A stretch of 64,000 nt of DNA from JBNGOQ01 sp050589645 (GCF_050589645.1 NZ_JBNGOQ010000001.1:1116001-1180000), one strand, 5' to 3'; counted from the first letter of the stretch, positions 26,236 to 34,311 are shown. Translations and numbers: made by a program. Notes: generated from the letters alone by a model not told the origin.

Positions 26236-26685
26236 ATGAGCTTACAACAGCAGGTAATGGAGCAAATGAAACAAGCGATGAAAGCCAAGGATACCGTGGC
26301 CCTGGAATCCCTGCGAGCCATAAAGTCGGCCGTCTTATTGGCCCTGACCCAAAGCGGTGCGGGAGAAGGCCTTTCCGAAGAAGAAGAGGTAAAGCTGGTG
26401 CAGAAATTGGTAAAGCAGCGCAAGGACAGTGCCGCCATCTATAAAGAACAAGGGCGGGACGACCTGGCCGCACCCGAACTGGCACAGGCAGCAGTCATTG
26501 AACAATTTTTGCCCGAACAGCTCAGTGAGGAGGAAATAGAGAAAGTGGTGGTACAGACCATCGACGCCGTTGGAGCTTCGGGGATGAAGGACATGGGCAA
26601 GGTCATGGGCATCGTGTCCAAGGAATTGGCCGGCCAGGCAGACGGGAAGACCATTTCGGCTATTGTACGCAGTAAGCTGGCCTAA
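26236..26685 (+). CDS. GatB/YqeY domain protein
   Basis: 149 residues matching the YqeY family: MKQAMKAKDTVALESLRAIKSAV at the N-terminus, a central QRKDSAAIYKEQGR segment, and GMKDMGKVMGIVSKELAGQADGKTIS at the C-terminus, which resembles the tail of the GatB amidotransferase subunit. A link to tRNA amidation is suspected in the family but not shown. It has its own unit after the dcw terminator. Confidence 0.93.
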   Translation: MSLQQQVMEQMKQAMKAKDTVALESLRAIKSAVLLALTQSGAGEGLSEEEEVKLVQKLVKQRKDSAAIYKEQGRDDLAAPELAQAAVIEQFLPEQLSEEEIEKVVVQTIDAVGASGMKDMGKVMGIVSKELAGQADGKTISAIVRSKLA

Positions 26686-26695
26686 GCCTTAAGCG

Positions 26696-27019
26696 ATGGA
26701 CACGGAAAAAATACGGTCGCTTTTTGAATCCGAAATCACCAAAACCACCCAACGGATAGCGCGTTATGAAAGTATGACGGGACCCATTGCCCCGGACAAC
26801 GCCATAGGGCGCGTCTCCCGAATGGATGCCATTAACAACAAGGGCGTTATGGATGCGGCCCTGCGCAAGGCCAAGGAGCGTTTAACGGGCCTGCAACGCA
26901 ATTTGGAGCAGTTGGGCACCAAGAATTTTGGGATTTGCTTAAAATGTGCAACAAAAATCCCTTTAGAGCGAATTTTATTGGCGCCACAAAGTTCTTTTTG
27001 CGTAAATTGCGCTCGCTAA
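26696..27019 (+). CDS. DksA/TraR-type zinc-finger protein
   Basis: 107 residues. Two helices form a coiled coil (residues 1-80) with QRIARYESMTGPIAPDNAIGRVSRMD at the tip, then a C4 zinc finger with C-x2-C (ICLKC) and C-x2-C (FCVNC) 17 residues apart. This fits the DksA/TraR family, which binds RNA polymerase. The tip lacks the DxxDxA of E. coli DksA, so ppGpp-type activity is uncertain. It starts 10 bases after yqeY. Confidence 0.85.
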   Translation: MDTEKIRSLFESEITKTTQRIARYESMTGPIAPDNAIGRVSRMDAINNKGVMDAALRKAKERLTGLQRNLEQLGTKNFGICLKCATKIPLERILLAPQSSFCVNCAR

Positions 27020-27026
27020 AACCAAT

Positions 27027-27142
27027 GGCCCCGTGGCGTAATCCGCCCAAGGCGGACACGCTGAATACGGGCCCGACGACGTCGGGGCGCATCAGACCTG
27101 CCTGCCCTCCAAAGGCGGGTAAACCGGCAGGCAGGTTTCGGC
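27027..27142 (+). pseudogene. Broken tRNA-Arg copy with three inserted palindromes (5' part)
   Basis: Blocks of the intact tRNA-Arg appear in order: GGCCCCGTGGCG (27027-27038), CTGAATA (27061-27067), GCGCATCAGA (27087-27096) and TTTCGGC (27136-27142). They are separated by three inserts: one with TCCGCC-caa-GGCGGA, one with CCCGAC-gac-GTCGGG (27068-27086), and one with CCTGCCTGCC and GGCAGGCAGG arms (27097-27135). Similarity ends after the anticodon loop, so it cannot be a working tRNA. Confidence 0.8.
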
Positions 27143-27191
27143 GAGGATAGGTTTTTTTGATAGCGTATAATAAAATATAAAATAGTGACAA

Positions 27192-27265
27192 GGCCCCGTG
27201 GCGCAACTGAATAGCGCATCAGATTTCGGCTCTGAGGGTTGCAGGTTTGAATCCTGCCGGGGTCA
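27192..27265 (+). tRNA. tRNA-Arg (anticodon TCG)
   Basis: 74-nt cloverleaf: acceptor GGCCCCG/CGGGGTC, D-stem GCGC/GCGC, anticodon stem TCAGA/TCTGA with loop TTTCGGC (anticodon TCG at 34-36), T-arm GCAGG-TTTGAAT-CCTGC and discriminator A. CCA is not encoded. Flanked on both sides by degenerate copies of itself. Confidence 0.95.
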
Positions 27266-27275
27266 CTAAACCAAG

Positions 27276-27307
27276 AAGGTCTTGCTTCCAAAAGCAAGGC
27301 CTTTTTA
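27276..27307 (+). terminator. Terminator after tRNA-Arg
   Basis: AAGGTCTTGCTT (27276-27287) pairs with AAGCAAGGCCTT (27292-27303) with one G-T/G-C irregularity, followed by TTTTTAT. Confidence 0.75.
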
Positions 27308-27321
27308 TATTTTCAGGGGCC

Positions 27322-27570
27322 ATGTACTACGTCTATGTTCTGAAAAGCGGGAAGGATGGCAGGCTTTATAAAGGCCTGACGGATACTTTGGAAAAAAGGA
27401 TGAAACAGCACAATCTGGGCCAGAACAGGTCAACCAAGGGGTTTTGCCCATGGGAGCTGGTGTATTATGAGGAGTTTCGGACACGGAAAGAGGCCCGGGC
27501 CAGGGAAAAGTATTTCAAATCGGGTGCCGGCCGGGAATTTCTGAGGGACCTGCTTAATTTAGGACCATAG
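27322..27570 (+). CDS. GIY-YIG nuclease family protein
   Basis: 82 residues from the ATG at 27322. The GIY-YIG motif appears as YYVYVLKS and LYKGLT, followed by the conserved Arg/His pattern (LEKRMKQHNLG), KGFCPWELVYYEEF and the glutamate in ARAREKYFK. Such single-domain nucleases are common in Bacteroidota and often stand next to tRNA genes. Here it lies between the intact tRNA-Arg and a broken 3' copy that begins immediately after its stop codon, which suggests it moved in or helped the rearrangement. Confidence 0.88.
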   Translation: MYYVYVLKSGKDGRLYKGLTDTLEKRMKQHNLGQNRSTKGFCPWELVYYEEFRTRKEARAREKYFKSGAGREFLRDLLNLGP

Positions 27571-27638
27571 ATCAGACCTGCCTGCCGGCAGGCAGGTTTC
27601 GGCTCTGAGGGTTGCAGGTTTGAATCCTGCCGGGGTCA
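27571..27638 (+). pseudogene. Broken tRNA-Arg copy with palindrome insert (3' part)
   Basis: ATCAGA (27571-27576), then the perfect palindrome CCTGCCTGCCGGCAGGCAGG (27577-27596), then the complete 3' half of tRNA-Arg, identical to the intact gene from T32 to A73 (27597-27638). The insert sits exactly between positions 31 and 32, the same site as the third insert of the upstream copy. The 5' half is missing. A terminator hairpin still follows. Confidence 0.85.
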
Positions 27639-27648
27639 CTACAAGCAC

Positions 27649-27678
27649 AAAACCTGCAATTTTCATTGCAGGTTTTGT
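27649..27678 (+). terminator. Terminator hairpin after the 3' tRNA fragment
   Basis: AAAACCTGCAAT and ATTGCAGGTTTT form a 12-bp perfect stem with a loop of four bases and a T-rich tail. It suggests that the fragment was once a complete tRNA gene with its own terminator. Confidence 0.75.
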
Positions 27679-27726
27679 TATTTGGAAAAGACAGAAGCAG
27701 AGCTTTGGGTCTTTTCCAAATAACAA
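27675..27726. repeat. 18-bp perfect inverted repeat
   Basis: TTGTTATTTGGAAAAGAC at 27675-27692 and its reverse complement at 27709-27726 enclose 16 bases. A diverged inverted copy of the inner part (AAAAGACCCAAGCACTGCT) occurs near 27934-27952. No gene is visible between 27639 and 28002. Confidence 0.85.
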
Positions 27727-27757
27727 AAAAGGTAAAGCGATAGCTTTGCCAGTTTTG

Positions 27758-27920
27758 TATTTGCAAAGGGGAGTTCATTCAGGAAAAGCGTAGCTAATCC
27801 TCTAAAAGGCTAACCTCCCAGCCGCACCACCTGGCGCCTCAATAAAAAGGCAAATCGTTGCCTTTTTCTTTCGGCCCTATTTGCAAAGGGGAGCCCATTC
27901 AGGAAAAGCGTAGCTAATCC
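27758..27920 (+). repeat. Pair of 43-bp direct repeats, exactly 120 bp apart
   Basis: Copies at 27758-27800 and 27878-27920 differ at only two adjacent positions (TT versus CC). Each contains TTGCAAAGGGGAG and AGGAAAAGCGTAGCTAATCC. A small hairpin (AAAAAGGCAA/TTGCCTTTTT, about 27844-27867) lies between them. Confidence 0.9.
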
Positions 27921-28002
27921 CCGATACTTTGAGAGAAAAGACCCAAGCACTGCTTTTTGAGCAAAGGCATAACGCTCAGTGACCCGGAACGACAAAACCT
28001 AC

Positions 28003-28758
28003 CTAGCGTACCAGGACCTCACCGGCGTTAGCGGCCAAAAAGCCACCGATAGCGCCTAATACATTAAGTGTACAATGAATGATAATCCCCAGATACACAT
28101 TTTTCCTTTTCCATACTACATAACTCAGAATAATGCCCACCCCAATAATCGCTAGATAATTGTGGGGTTGCCAAAAATGATAGAGACCAAATAAGGTACC
28201 ATTTACGATCGGGGCCCATTGCTTCAAATAAGCCATTCTGGGAAGCAGATACCCCCTAAAGAACAGTTCTTCCACGACAGGCCCAACGATTCCATCAATA
28301 AAGATACCGGCAAGAAAGACCTTGGCGACCAAATCTATGCTGGAAGCCCCAAAACCCGGATCGAAGTACCATTCAGGAAGCCAATAAAAGATGGTTTCCT
28401 TAAAATACAAGCCAATTGGATAAAGGGGAACGTAGATGAGCGTACATCCTAGAATTCCGATCAAAGACCATTTGAGGTATTGCCCTGTGGACAGTTTTTT
28501 GGTATAGGCAATGACATTTTTGAGGCTATGGCTACCATTGAGTCGTTTGGCGTGCCTTCCCAGGTGGAACATCCCGATCGGAGCCAGAACAAACAACTCT
28601 GCCAGCAGAAGCCCTGTAAGTCCGGGATACCCCAGATCAACAACGTATTTGGAGATCAGTATATAAAAGATCAGAATTGCAATGCCGGGATAGAAGTGAT
28701 ACCACAGCTGCTTTTTTAAAGTAATTTGATCTTGACTAATGTTGAATGCAGTTTTCAT
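28003..28758 (-). CDS. CPBP family intramembrane protease
   Basis: 251 residues, about seven membrane helices. The CPBP/Abi motifs are EELFFRG (EExxxR) near residue 165, FGLYHFW (FxxxH) near 190 and HCTLNVLG (HxxxN/D) near 235, the predicted metal-binding set. Members include CAAX prenyl proteases and bacteriocin self-immunity proteins; no partner gene here decides between these. Confidence 0.9.
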   Translation of the reverse strand: MKTAFNISQDQITLKKQLWYHFYPGIAILIFYILISKYVVDLGYPGLTGLLLAELFVLAPIGMFHLGRHAKRLNGSHSLKNVIAYTKKLSTGQYLKWSLIGILGCTLIYVPLYPIGLYFKETIFYWLPEWYFDPGFGASSIDLVAKVFLAGIFIDGIVGPVVEELFFRGYLLPRMAYLKQWAPIVNGTLFGLYHFWQPHNYLAIIGVGIILSYVVWKRKNVYLGIIIHCTLNVLGAIGGFLAANAGEVLVR

Positions 28759-28879
28759 GATAATTGTTTTTAAGATTGTTAGGAATCAAATCTCAAAAAC
28801 AATAGGGAGCTGTGCGACCGATTACAGGAAGTCGAACGCTTTTTATAAGGTTCGCTTTTTACCTGCGGAAAGTGCTACC

Positions 28880-29986
28880 TTAGGATTGGAGCCGTAAAAA
28901 TTCGGAGGGGGTTACCCCGGTCCTGTTCTTGAACTGCCTATTAAAGGAGGATTTGGAATTGAAACCCACCTCGTACATGACCTCCAAAACCGTGAGTTTG
29001 GGATCTTTACGTTCAGTGAAGATTTTCTTTGCAGCCTCTATACGGTACATGTTAATGAGATCAAAAAAATTCTTCCCCATACGTTCATTGATTGTTTGGG
29101 ATACCTTTCTGCTGGTTGACCCAATAGCACTGGACAGATCTTCCAAGGTAAGTTCAGGATTCAAAAAAAGCTGGTCCTTCTCAAGTACTTGTGTAATTTT
29201 CATGGCTAAAGCCTCCGATTCCTGTGATTGCAATAGACTGCCCGAGTATTTTTTGGCCAAATCTTGCTGTATCAAGGGAGAAGACTGATCGAGAGCTTTT
29301 AGAATAATACCTCCAATAAATATACCCGTTATCAAGAGCACGACCACTAGGCCTATCTCAAAATAAAATCTATAGCCGGTCAATTGAAGGACACTGTTGA
29401 CCATGGCTATTAACAATACCACAATCAATGCATTGAGCAGCCTATTTAACCAGGATAGGATGTGGTAGGAATAGTACTGTTTTAGGTTTCTTGTAGCGCT
29501 GCGCACCAAGTTTTTGGAAAGATGTATATAGTACAGGAAATGCGCATAGAGCAGGGCGAACACTATGTAGGATCCCCAAAGTTGCTCAAAATTTACGATT
29601 GATGTCAGGGTATTGAGCTTAATTTCCCTGGGCTGTACATGATAGATTAGAAGCATTGCAATGAACCCTACTAAAAAAGGGACAAGGTGAAAAAGGTCTA
29701 TCCATTTGAACTTGGTCCTTGCACCTACCGAATGCGCGGTATACAGATATAGTAAGGGGCCGTACAGAAAAATCGAGGCTTCTGTCCACAAAGCCCAATT
29801 GGGATGTTGTAGGTAAAACCCGTTCAACAGCAGGGAACCATCCAAAAAATCGAGGGCCCATAGTAAAAAGAAAACACCCAAAAGCCTATTCACAGGGGTG
29901 TTGCCCTTTTTGGACAGGGTCAAAAAAATGCCCAACAATCCAAATAGGGTAATACAAATTACGGACAGAATAAAAATAATATCCAC
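28880..29986 (-). CDS. AraC-type regulator with membrane domain
   Basis: 368 residues. About seven membrane helices in residues 1-235, then a linker and a C-terminal AraC DNA-binding domain (about 265-368) with LTLEDLSSAIGSTSRKVSQTINERMG and YEVGFNSKSSFNRQFKNRTGVTPSEF. This is a membrane-bound one-component regulator type common in Flavobacteriia. Target unknown; the adjacent CPBP gene is on the same strand. Confidence 0.92.
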   Translation of the reverse strand: MDIIFILSVICITLFGLLGIFLTLSKKGNTPVNRLLGVFFLLWALDFLDGSLLLNGFYLQHPNWALWTEASIFLYGPLLYLYTAHSVGARTKFKWIDLFHLVPFLVGFIAMLLIYHVQPREIKLNTLTSIVNFEQLWGSYIVFALLYAHFLYYIHLSKNLVRSATRNLKQYYSYHILSWLNRLLNALIVVLLIAMVNSVLQLTGYRFYFEIGLVVVLLITGIFIGGIILKALDQSSPLIQQDLAKKYSGSLLQSQESEALAMKITQVLEKDQLFLNPELTLEDLSSAIGSTSRKVSQTINERMGKNFFDLINMYRIEAAKKIFTERKDPKLTVLEVMYEVGFNSKSSFNRQFKNRTGVTPSEFLRLQS

Positions 29987-30179
29987 GTGCTAGGGAAATA
30001 GTTTTTAGGACACCCTTGCTAGCAAAATACGAACAATTGCTTCAATAGAAAAGCATTTGGTATGCACGGTCCGGTGTAGGATACGATGTTACGTTTATAT
30101 ATCGATGTTAGTGCTTCTGCGCTGTTCGGGATCTTAATTATGGCCCAGTCAATCATCGCACTTCCCCACAAACTGGTCA

Positions 30180-32000
30180 TTACTCAAAAACCACATCGTC
30201 CAAATAAATATAATGTGGAGATCCATAGCTGGCCGAAACAACAACCAGGCCGGATCGTATGCAACTCAAATCGAGCTTTTTAAGATCAATGGTATACTTT
30301 TTCCATTTGGGGGTCAGTTTGATTTCGATTTCTTTCTTTGCCGTATCCGGGAAGGGTTTGTCCTTGTCGATCAATCCAAAGCCAATTTTGGCGGTTACCC
30401 CCCTTTTACTGGCTTTGGCCCAAAAACTGAATGTTTTGGCCCCGGATAGATCATAACCTCCCAAAATTTCACCCCAATCGTTTGGGGGATCTACAAAACC
30501 GACACCGTACCAATCTTGGAAGGCCTTATAACCGATCCGGAGGGAGGTGGTTCCTGAATGTACATCGTCCGTGTGCTCGGTATCCACTTCAATGGATCCA
30601 ATATTCCCCATGTAAGCCGAAGGAATATAGGGATTGCCCGTACCATCTTTATACACATAGAATGGCAAGCTGGTTTTGGCCACGAGGTATTTCCGCTGTT
30701 TGGCTTCCTCATCCCTCACAACGACAGCAGTGGAGGCAATGCCTACATTGTTGAACGAGTCCTTTACGTTTACATATACTTTAATGGGGCCGTGCTCCTT
30801 GGGCAATTGAATTTCAAAACCCTCCCTGAGGTTACCGCGAAATTGAAGCGTATTGATCTGATTTCTTCGCTTACGGCTTCCGGTTCTCTGATTGTAGTAA
30901 AAACTAATATCGAGACGTTCGTTTTCAACATCGGATACCCCTAGGGAGACAGGCATCCAGGTTCCAGAGTCCGCTTCGGAGTCTGGCAACGTAAAGCTTG
31001 TTATGACCGGAACGGCATTGATCGGTTTTTGCCCGGTGTAGGCTTCCCGTATGGCCCAATATTGGGGGCGTAGCATTTTCTTGTAGTGGGTGAGCAACCA
31101 AGGAGCAATGAAGTCGTTGCCATTGCTGTAGTGGAAAACGTATACCCCTAAACAAGCGGGTTTGTTTTTGATCCAGTTCTGATAGCCCTTTGCTATGGCA
31201 TCGTACTTTTGTTGGTCATTGGGCTCCACTTCCACACCGTTTTTTTTCTCCTTGATGTCCCATTCCCCGGTTACCCCAAATTCGGTCACGATATAGGGTT
31301 TGTCAATACCTCTTTTTTCAAGTTCGTTGGCCAGTAGATCCACGCCCGGGCCATAACTGTTAAGTCCATAAATGTCTATGGAGGGCACAAATTGCTGCCA
31401 CCACTCCAACCCAAAAGTCCATGCTTCTACCGAGGTAATGGGATGGTTGGGATCCTGTTGCTTAATGGCACTGCATATGCTTTCCAAAAGCTTGGAATAG
31501 GCCTCCTTTTCGGCATCGGTCGCCATGTTCAGGTAGACCTCATTGCCAATGCCCCAACTTAGCACGGCGGGATGATCCTTATATTTTTCCACCACCTTGA
31601 GGGCATTGTTGTACATAACCTCCATGCCCTTTTTATCCTCTAGATAGTCAAAGCTATCGTCATCTTCCATCCCGGGCCTACCGTGGCGCATCCAAATGCC
31701 CACCATAACTTTGATGCCGTAGGTATGTGCAACATCGAGCAGTTTTCCTGTGTTTTTATCCGTGGCCCAGAGCCTGGTGGTATTGACACCGAGAGATTTC
31801 AGGTCCTGGAAATAATGATCGTAATTTTCAACGTCCTTAGCATACCCAAAAGTTGCCCCTTTAATTTCAAAGGGCTTTTCCCCTACCATTAATGTCCAAT
31901 CGTTGTCAATTTTACGCACCGTGGTCTGTGCGGATGCCTGGTAACAAAAAAGGCAGGCCGTTAATAGCTGAAGTATTGGATGTATTTGGTAACTGTTCAT
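30180..32000 (-). CDS. Clan GH-A glycoside hydrolase with C-terminal carbohydrate-binding-like domain
   Basis: 606 residues from the ATG at 32000; a TTG six codons earlier is less likely. The signal peptide ends at ASAQ. A TIM barrel follows with GATFGYAKDVENYDHYF, the acid/base motif GNEVYLN (Glu154) and the nucleophile strand IVTEFGVTGEW (Glu240), as in GH2/GH5/GH72-like enzymes. Residues about 340-430 form an Ig-like domain and 450-606 a beta-sandwich resembling a carbohydrate-binding module. The layout suggests attack on a beta-glucan outside the cytoplasm. Exact family unsure. Confidence 0.82.
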   Translation of the reverse strand: MNSYQIHPILQLLTACLFCYQASAQTTVRKIDNDWTLMVGEKPFEIKGATFGYAKDVENYDHYFQDLKSLGVNTTRLWATDKNTGKLLDVAHTYGIKVMVGIWMRHGRPGMEDDDSFDYLEDKKGMEVMYNNALKVVEKYKDHPAVLSWGIGNEVYLNMATDAEKEAYSKLLESICSAIKQQDPNHPITSVEAWTFGLEWWQQFVPSIDIYGLNSYGPGVDLLANELEKRGIDKPYIVTEFGVTGEWDIKEKKNGVEVEPNDQQKYDAIAKGYQNWIKNKPACLGVYVFHYSNGNDFIAPWLLTHYKKMLRPQYWAIREAYTGQKPINAVPVITSFTLPDSEADSGTWMPVSLGVSDVENERLDISFYYNQRTGSRKRRNQINTLQFRGNLREGFEIQLPKEHGPIKVYVNVKDSFNNVGIASTAVVVRDEEAKQRKYLVAKTSLPFYVYKDGTGNPYIPSAYMGNIGSIEVDTEHTDDVHSGTTSLRIGYKAFQDWYGVGFVDPPNDWGEILGGYDLSGAKTFSFWAKASKRGVTAKIGFGLIDKDKPFPDTAKKEIEIKLTPKWKKYTIDLKKLDLSCIRSGLVVVSASYGSPHYIYLDDVVFE

Positions 32001-32089
32001 ATTTCGGAAAATATACAAGGTAGGTCAGCTAATCCATTCAAACAACCTTTGCTTGGTGGATTCCTGGGATTTCATGGGTATGTTCCATA

Positions 32090-33349
32090 TCATGGATCCA
32101 ATAGGACCCCCTGCTTCACTTTTAAGGCGATGGTCGTATTCACCTCGGCGATATTCTCCAGCGGATTTTGTTCCAGCACCAAAAAGCTGGCTTCGTACCC
32201 TTCCTTAAGGTAGCCTATTTTTCTATTGGGGAAGGTGGTTGTCGCGGCATTTTCGCACCACATTTTCAGCAGTTCCAGGTTGCTAAAGACCTTGAGATCG
32301 TATAGGAACCTGAATTCACCGACCGAATTGTCATTGTACATATCCGAACCAATAGCCAGTGTAACCCCTTCCTGTTTTAAGAGGCTCAGATTGGCGCGGA
32401 TATTTTTGACCAAGTCGGTATAGTTCGGTTGCTCTTGATTCTTTTTGATCAGGGAAACCGTGGTCACCACCGTAACCCCCTTTTCCCTGGCCAGCGCGGC
32501 GTCTTCCTTGGCGATGGGCTTTCCATTGCGTATCTCGGGCAGGTGCGCGATCTCGTCCACACCGGCGGCGACCGCTACGTGAAAATCATGGGCCGTGGCC
32601 ACATGGGCACTGACCCTTAGATGGTCTGCATGTGCTTTTTTTACAATTTCCGGCACCAATTCGGGATTCAGGCCTTTACGGCCATAATAGGTGGTATCGT
32701 CCTTGCGCTTTGCGTATTCTTCCGAATACAGCAGGTTCAGCTTAATGAAATCCGGTGAAAAAGAGCGTACCTGCTCCCATTTGCTGTTCAGATCATCGAG
32801 GTCATCAATGATAAAGTACCCGTAGGACGCCACCTCTTCGATCGAGTTGAACATGCCGTCAAAGTAACCGCGGTCCAGATAGCGCTGTCTTAGGGGAATG
32901 GGATGTCCGCCCGTGCCCGTCAAGGGGGCATGGGCCATACTAACGTCCAGCCCATCGGGTTTGTTGTAATGGTGCATCAGGGGGGCTATCCGCTTTTTTA
33001 TGGTAGAAAGCAACTTTACATAGAAGATGCCATTATTCAAATAGGCATCAATACGTTGCTGTAAGCCGTAATCGCTCTCCAGATTGTGGTTATGGGCCTC
33101 TGCAAAGGGCGGAATAACATATTTGTTGGTAAGGTCTATGACCGTATCGTTAGCCGTGGTGGGCTCTTTAAAATGCAAGCTGCCCTCGCGCACCCATGCC
33201 GTCCGCTTTACAAAGGTCTGGCCATTGAACCAGTGTCCGTTGACCAATTGCATGCTTAATCCGGTCTGATGGGGGTTTTCCGTATTAGCCTGATTTCCCG
33301 TGTGCAGTAGCGGCACCGCGATGAGGAAAAGGATTATATAGAACTTCAT
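32090..33349 (-). CDS. Exported amidohydrolase family protein
   Basis: 419 residues with an N-terminal signal peptide (to about residue 20). Metal-site signatures are H86-N-H88 (AEAHNHN), a lysine in FYVKLL that could be carboxylated, SAHVATAHDF, DEIAHLP and the C-terminal aspartate in IGSDMYND. Substrate unknown. It lies 89 bases upstream of the glycoside hydrolase on the same strand, but a shared job is not obvious. Confidence 0.85.
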   Translation of the reverse strand: MKFYIILFLIAVPLLHTGNQANTENPHQTGLSMQLVNGHWFNGQTFVKRTAWVREGSLHFKEPTTANDTVIDLTNKYVIPPFAEAHNHNLESDYGLQQRIDAYLNNGIFYVKLLSTIKKRIAPLMHHYNKPDGLDVSMAHAPLTGTGGHPIPLRQRYLDRGYFDGMFNSIEEVASYGYFIIDDLDDLNSKWEQVRSFSPDFIKLNLLYSEEYAKRKDDTTYYGRKGLNPELVPEIVKKAHADHLRVSAHVATAHDFHVAVAAGVDEIAHLPEIRNGKPIAKEDAALAREKGVTVVTTVSLIKKNQEQPNYTDLVKNIRANLSLLKQEGVTLAIGSDMYNDNSVGEFRFLYDLKVFSNLELLKMWCENAATTTFPNRKIGYLKEGYEASFLVLEQNPLENIAEVNTTIALKVKQGVLLDP

Positions 33350-33420
33350 ACCTCCGTGATTTTTAGTTAAAGATTACGCTCTGTTTATTGAGGCTTTAAG
33401 TTACGGCCAAGGTACTGATT

Positions 33421-33783
33421 TCACTTTTTATATTTTGGTTGATATAATTGTAGAAAGAAATCCCCAGGGACTTTAAAGTAAGTAACCAATCCCCATCCAA
33501 GATCCTCAATTTCTCCCTTGAATTCAACACCTTTGCTTTTTAGCTCTTTAACGGTTTCATCAATATTGTCGCAATAAAATGAAATGTGGTGTGTGCCCGA
33601 AGGTTTTCCGTGTTGCCCGCTTTCGTCGGAAGACTCTACCCCCATGTCACCGCCTTCAACAATATCAAAAACCAGCCATCCGTCACCTATATCAGTAGCC
33701 TTAAACCCAATTTTATCTCTTAAAAATTCGCGGAGTTCTTTAGCTTTTGAACTATAGAACATTGTATTTATCCCCTTTATCAT
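33421..33783 (-). CDS. VOC (glyoxalase/bleomycin-resistance fold) protein
   Basis: 120 residues. Two beta-alpha-beta-beta-beta modules: INTMFYSSKAKELREFLRDKIG at the start and GTHHISFYCDNIDETVKELKSKG in the middle, ending in GDFFLQLYQPKYK. Metal-binding positions and substrate cannot be fixed from sequence alone. It stands alone, with a repeat array upstream. Confidence 0.88.
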   Translation of the reverse strand: MIKGINTMFYSSKAKELREFLRDKIGFKATDIGDGWLVFDIVEGGDMGVESSDESGQHGKPSGTHHISFYCDNIDETVKELKSKGVEFKGEIEDLGWGLVTYFKVPGDFFLQLYQPKYKK

Positions 33784-33956
33784 CTTTAATTTAGGTTTTG
33801 TTTGTACCTAAGCTAGGAATACGATCATTGATTAAATAGCTATTATATCCCCACTACCGCCACATCCAAGTACGGCGGCATTCCAAATATATGGAATCTT
33901 TGCCCTTAAATAGGTATCCCCGTTTTTCGAAGGGTTCTTTGTCCCGTAGACCTCTA

Positions 33957-34185
33957 GCGGATACAGAACATATCACTGGCAGATGCAAAACACATCTCTG
34001 GCAGATGAAGAACACATCTTTGACAGATGCGGAACACATCTCTGGCAGATGAAGAACACATCTTTGACAGATGCGGAACACATCTCTGGCAGATTCAACA
34101 TGAATCTTTAGCAGATTTAAGATATATCTCTAGCAGATTCAAAACACATCTCTGGCAGATTTAAAACATATCTCTAGCGGATTTT
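33957..34185 (+). repeat. 22-bp tandem repeat array (10 full units)
   Basis: Ten consecutive 22-bp units (33957-34176) plus a partial one. The unit is GCAGAT-N6-8-ACATCTCTG; most copies contain the dyad AGATG-N6-CATCT. Units 2/4 and 3/5 are pairwise identical, so part of the array grew by 44-bp duplication; later units are diverged. No separating spacers, so it is not a CRISPR. It fills the 588-bp gap between the VOC gene and the end of the long minus-strand operon. Confidence 0.93.
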
Positions 34186-34209
34186 AAAAAAAGAGCCGGT
34201 ATTAAAGCT

Positions 34210-34311
34210 CCCCTCCTTGTTCAAGGAGGGGAATGAATCACGCCCCTGGCGTGAGAAAGGGGAGGTTTTTTCTACCCTTCCGTCCCCGACCGAGCAAAGC
34301 GAGCGTCGGGG
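34210..34311. repeat. Cluster of three GC-rich palindromes
   Basis: CCCCTCCTTG/CAAGGAGGGG (34210-34231, 2-base loop), TCACGCC/GGCGTGA (34238-34254) and CCCCGAC/GTCGGGG (34284-34311). The last two could help end the operon that stops at 34372. The CCCGAC/GTCGGG stem is the same as the insert in the broken tRNA at 27072-27086. Confidence 0.7.

Noticed and set aside
27016..27297. Minus-strand reading frame with GRIQTCNPQSRN across the tRNA-Arg
   Set aside because: It is the antisense reading of the tRNA and of its broken copy, a frequent false annotation in this group (also at 27572-27778).
27027..27638. Split tRNA assembled from the 5' and 3' fragments through their complementary GC-rich ends
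   Set aside because: The 5' fragment has two further inserts in the D-arm and an intact tRNA-Arg lies between them, so decay by insertion is simpler.
33854..34081. Cysteine-rich repeat protein on the minus strand
   Set aside because: The frame is produced by the 22-bp repeats (which shift frame each unit), has no ribosome site and ends outside the array in unrelated sequence.
33957..34185. CRISPR array
   Set aside because: Units follow each other directly with no unique spacers, and no cas genes are present.
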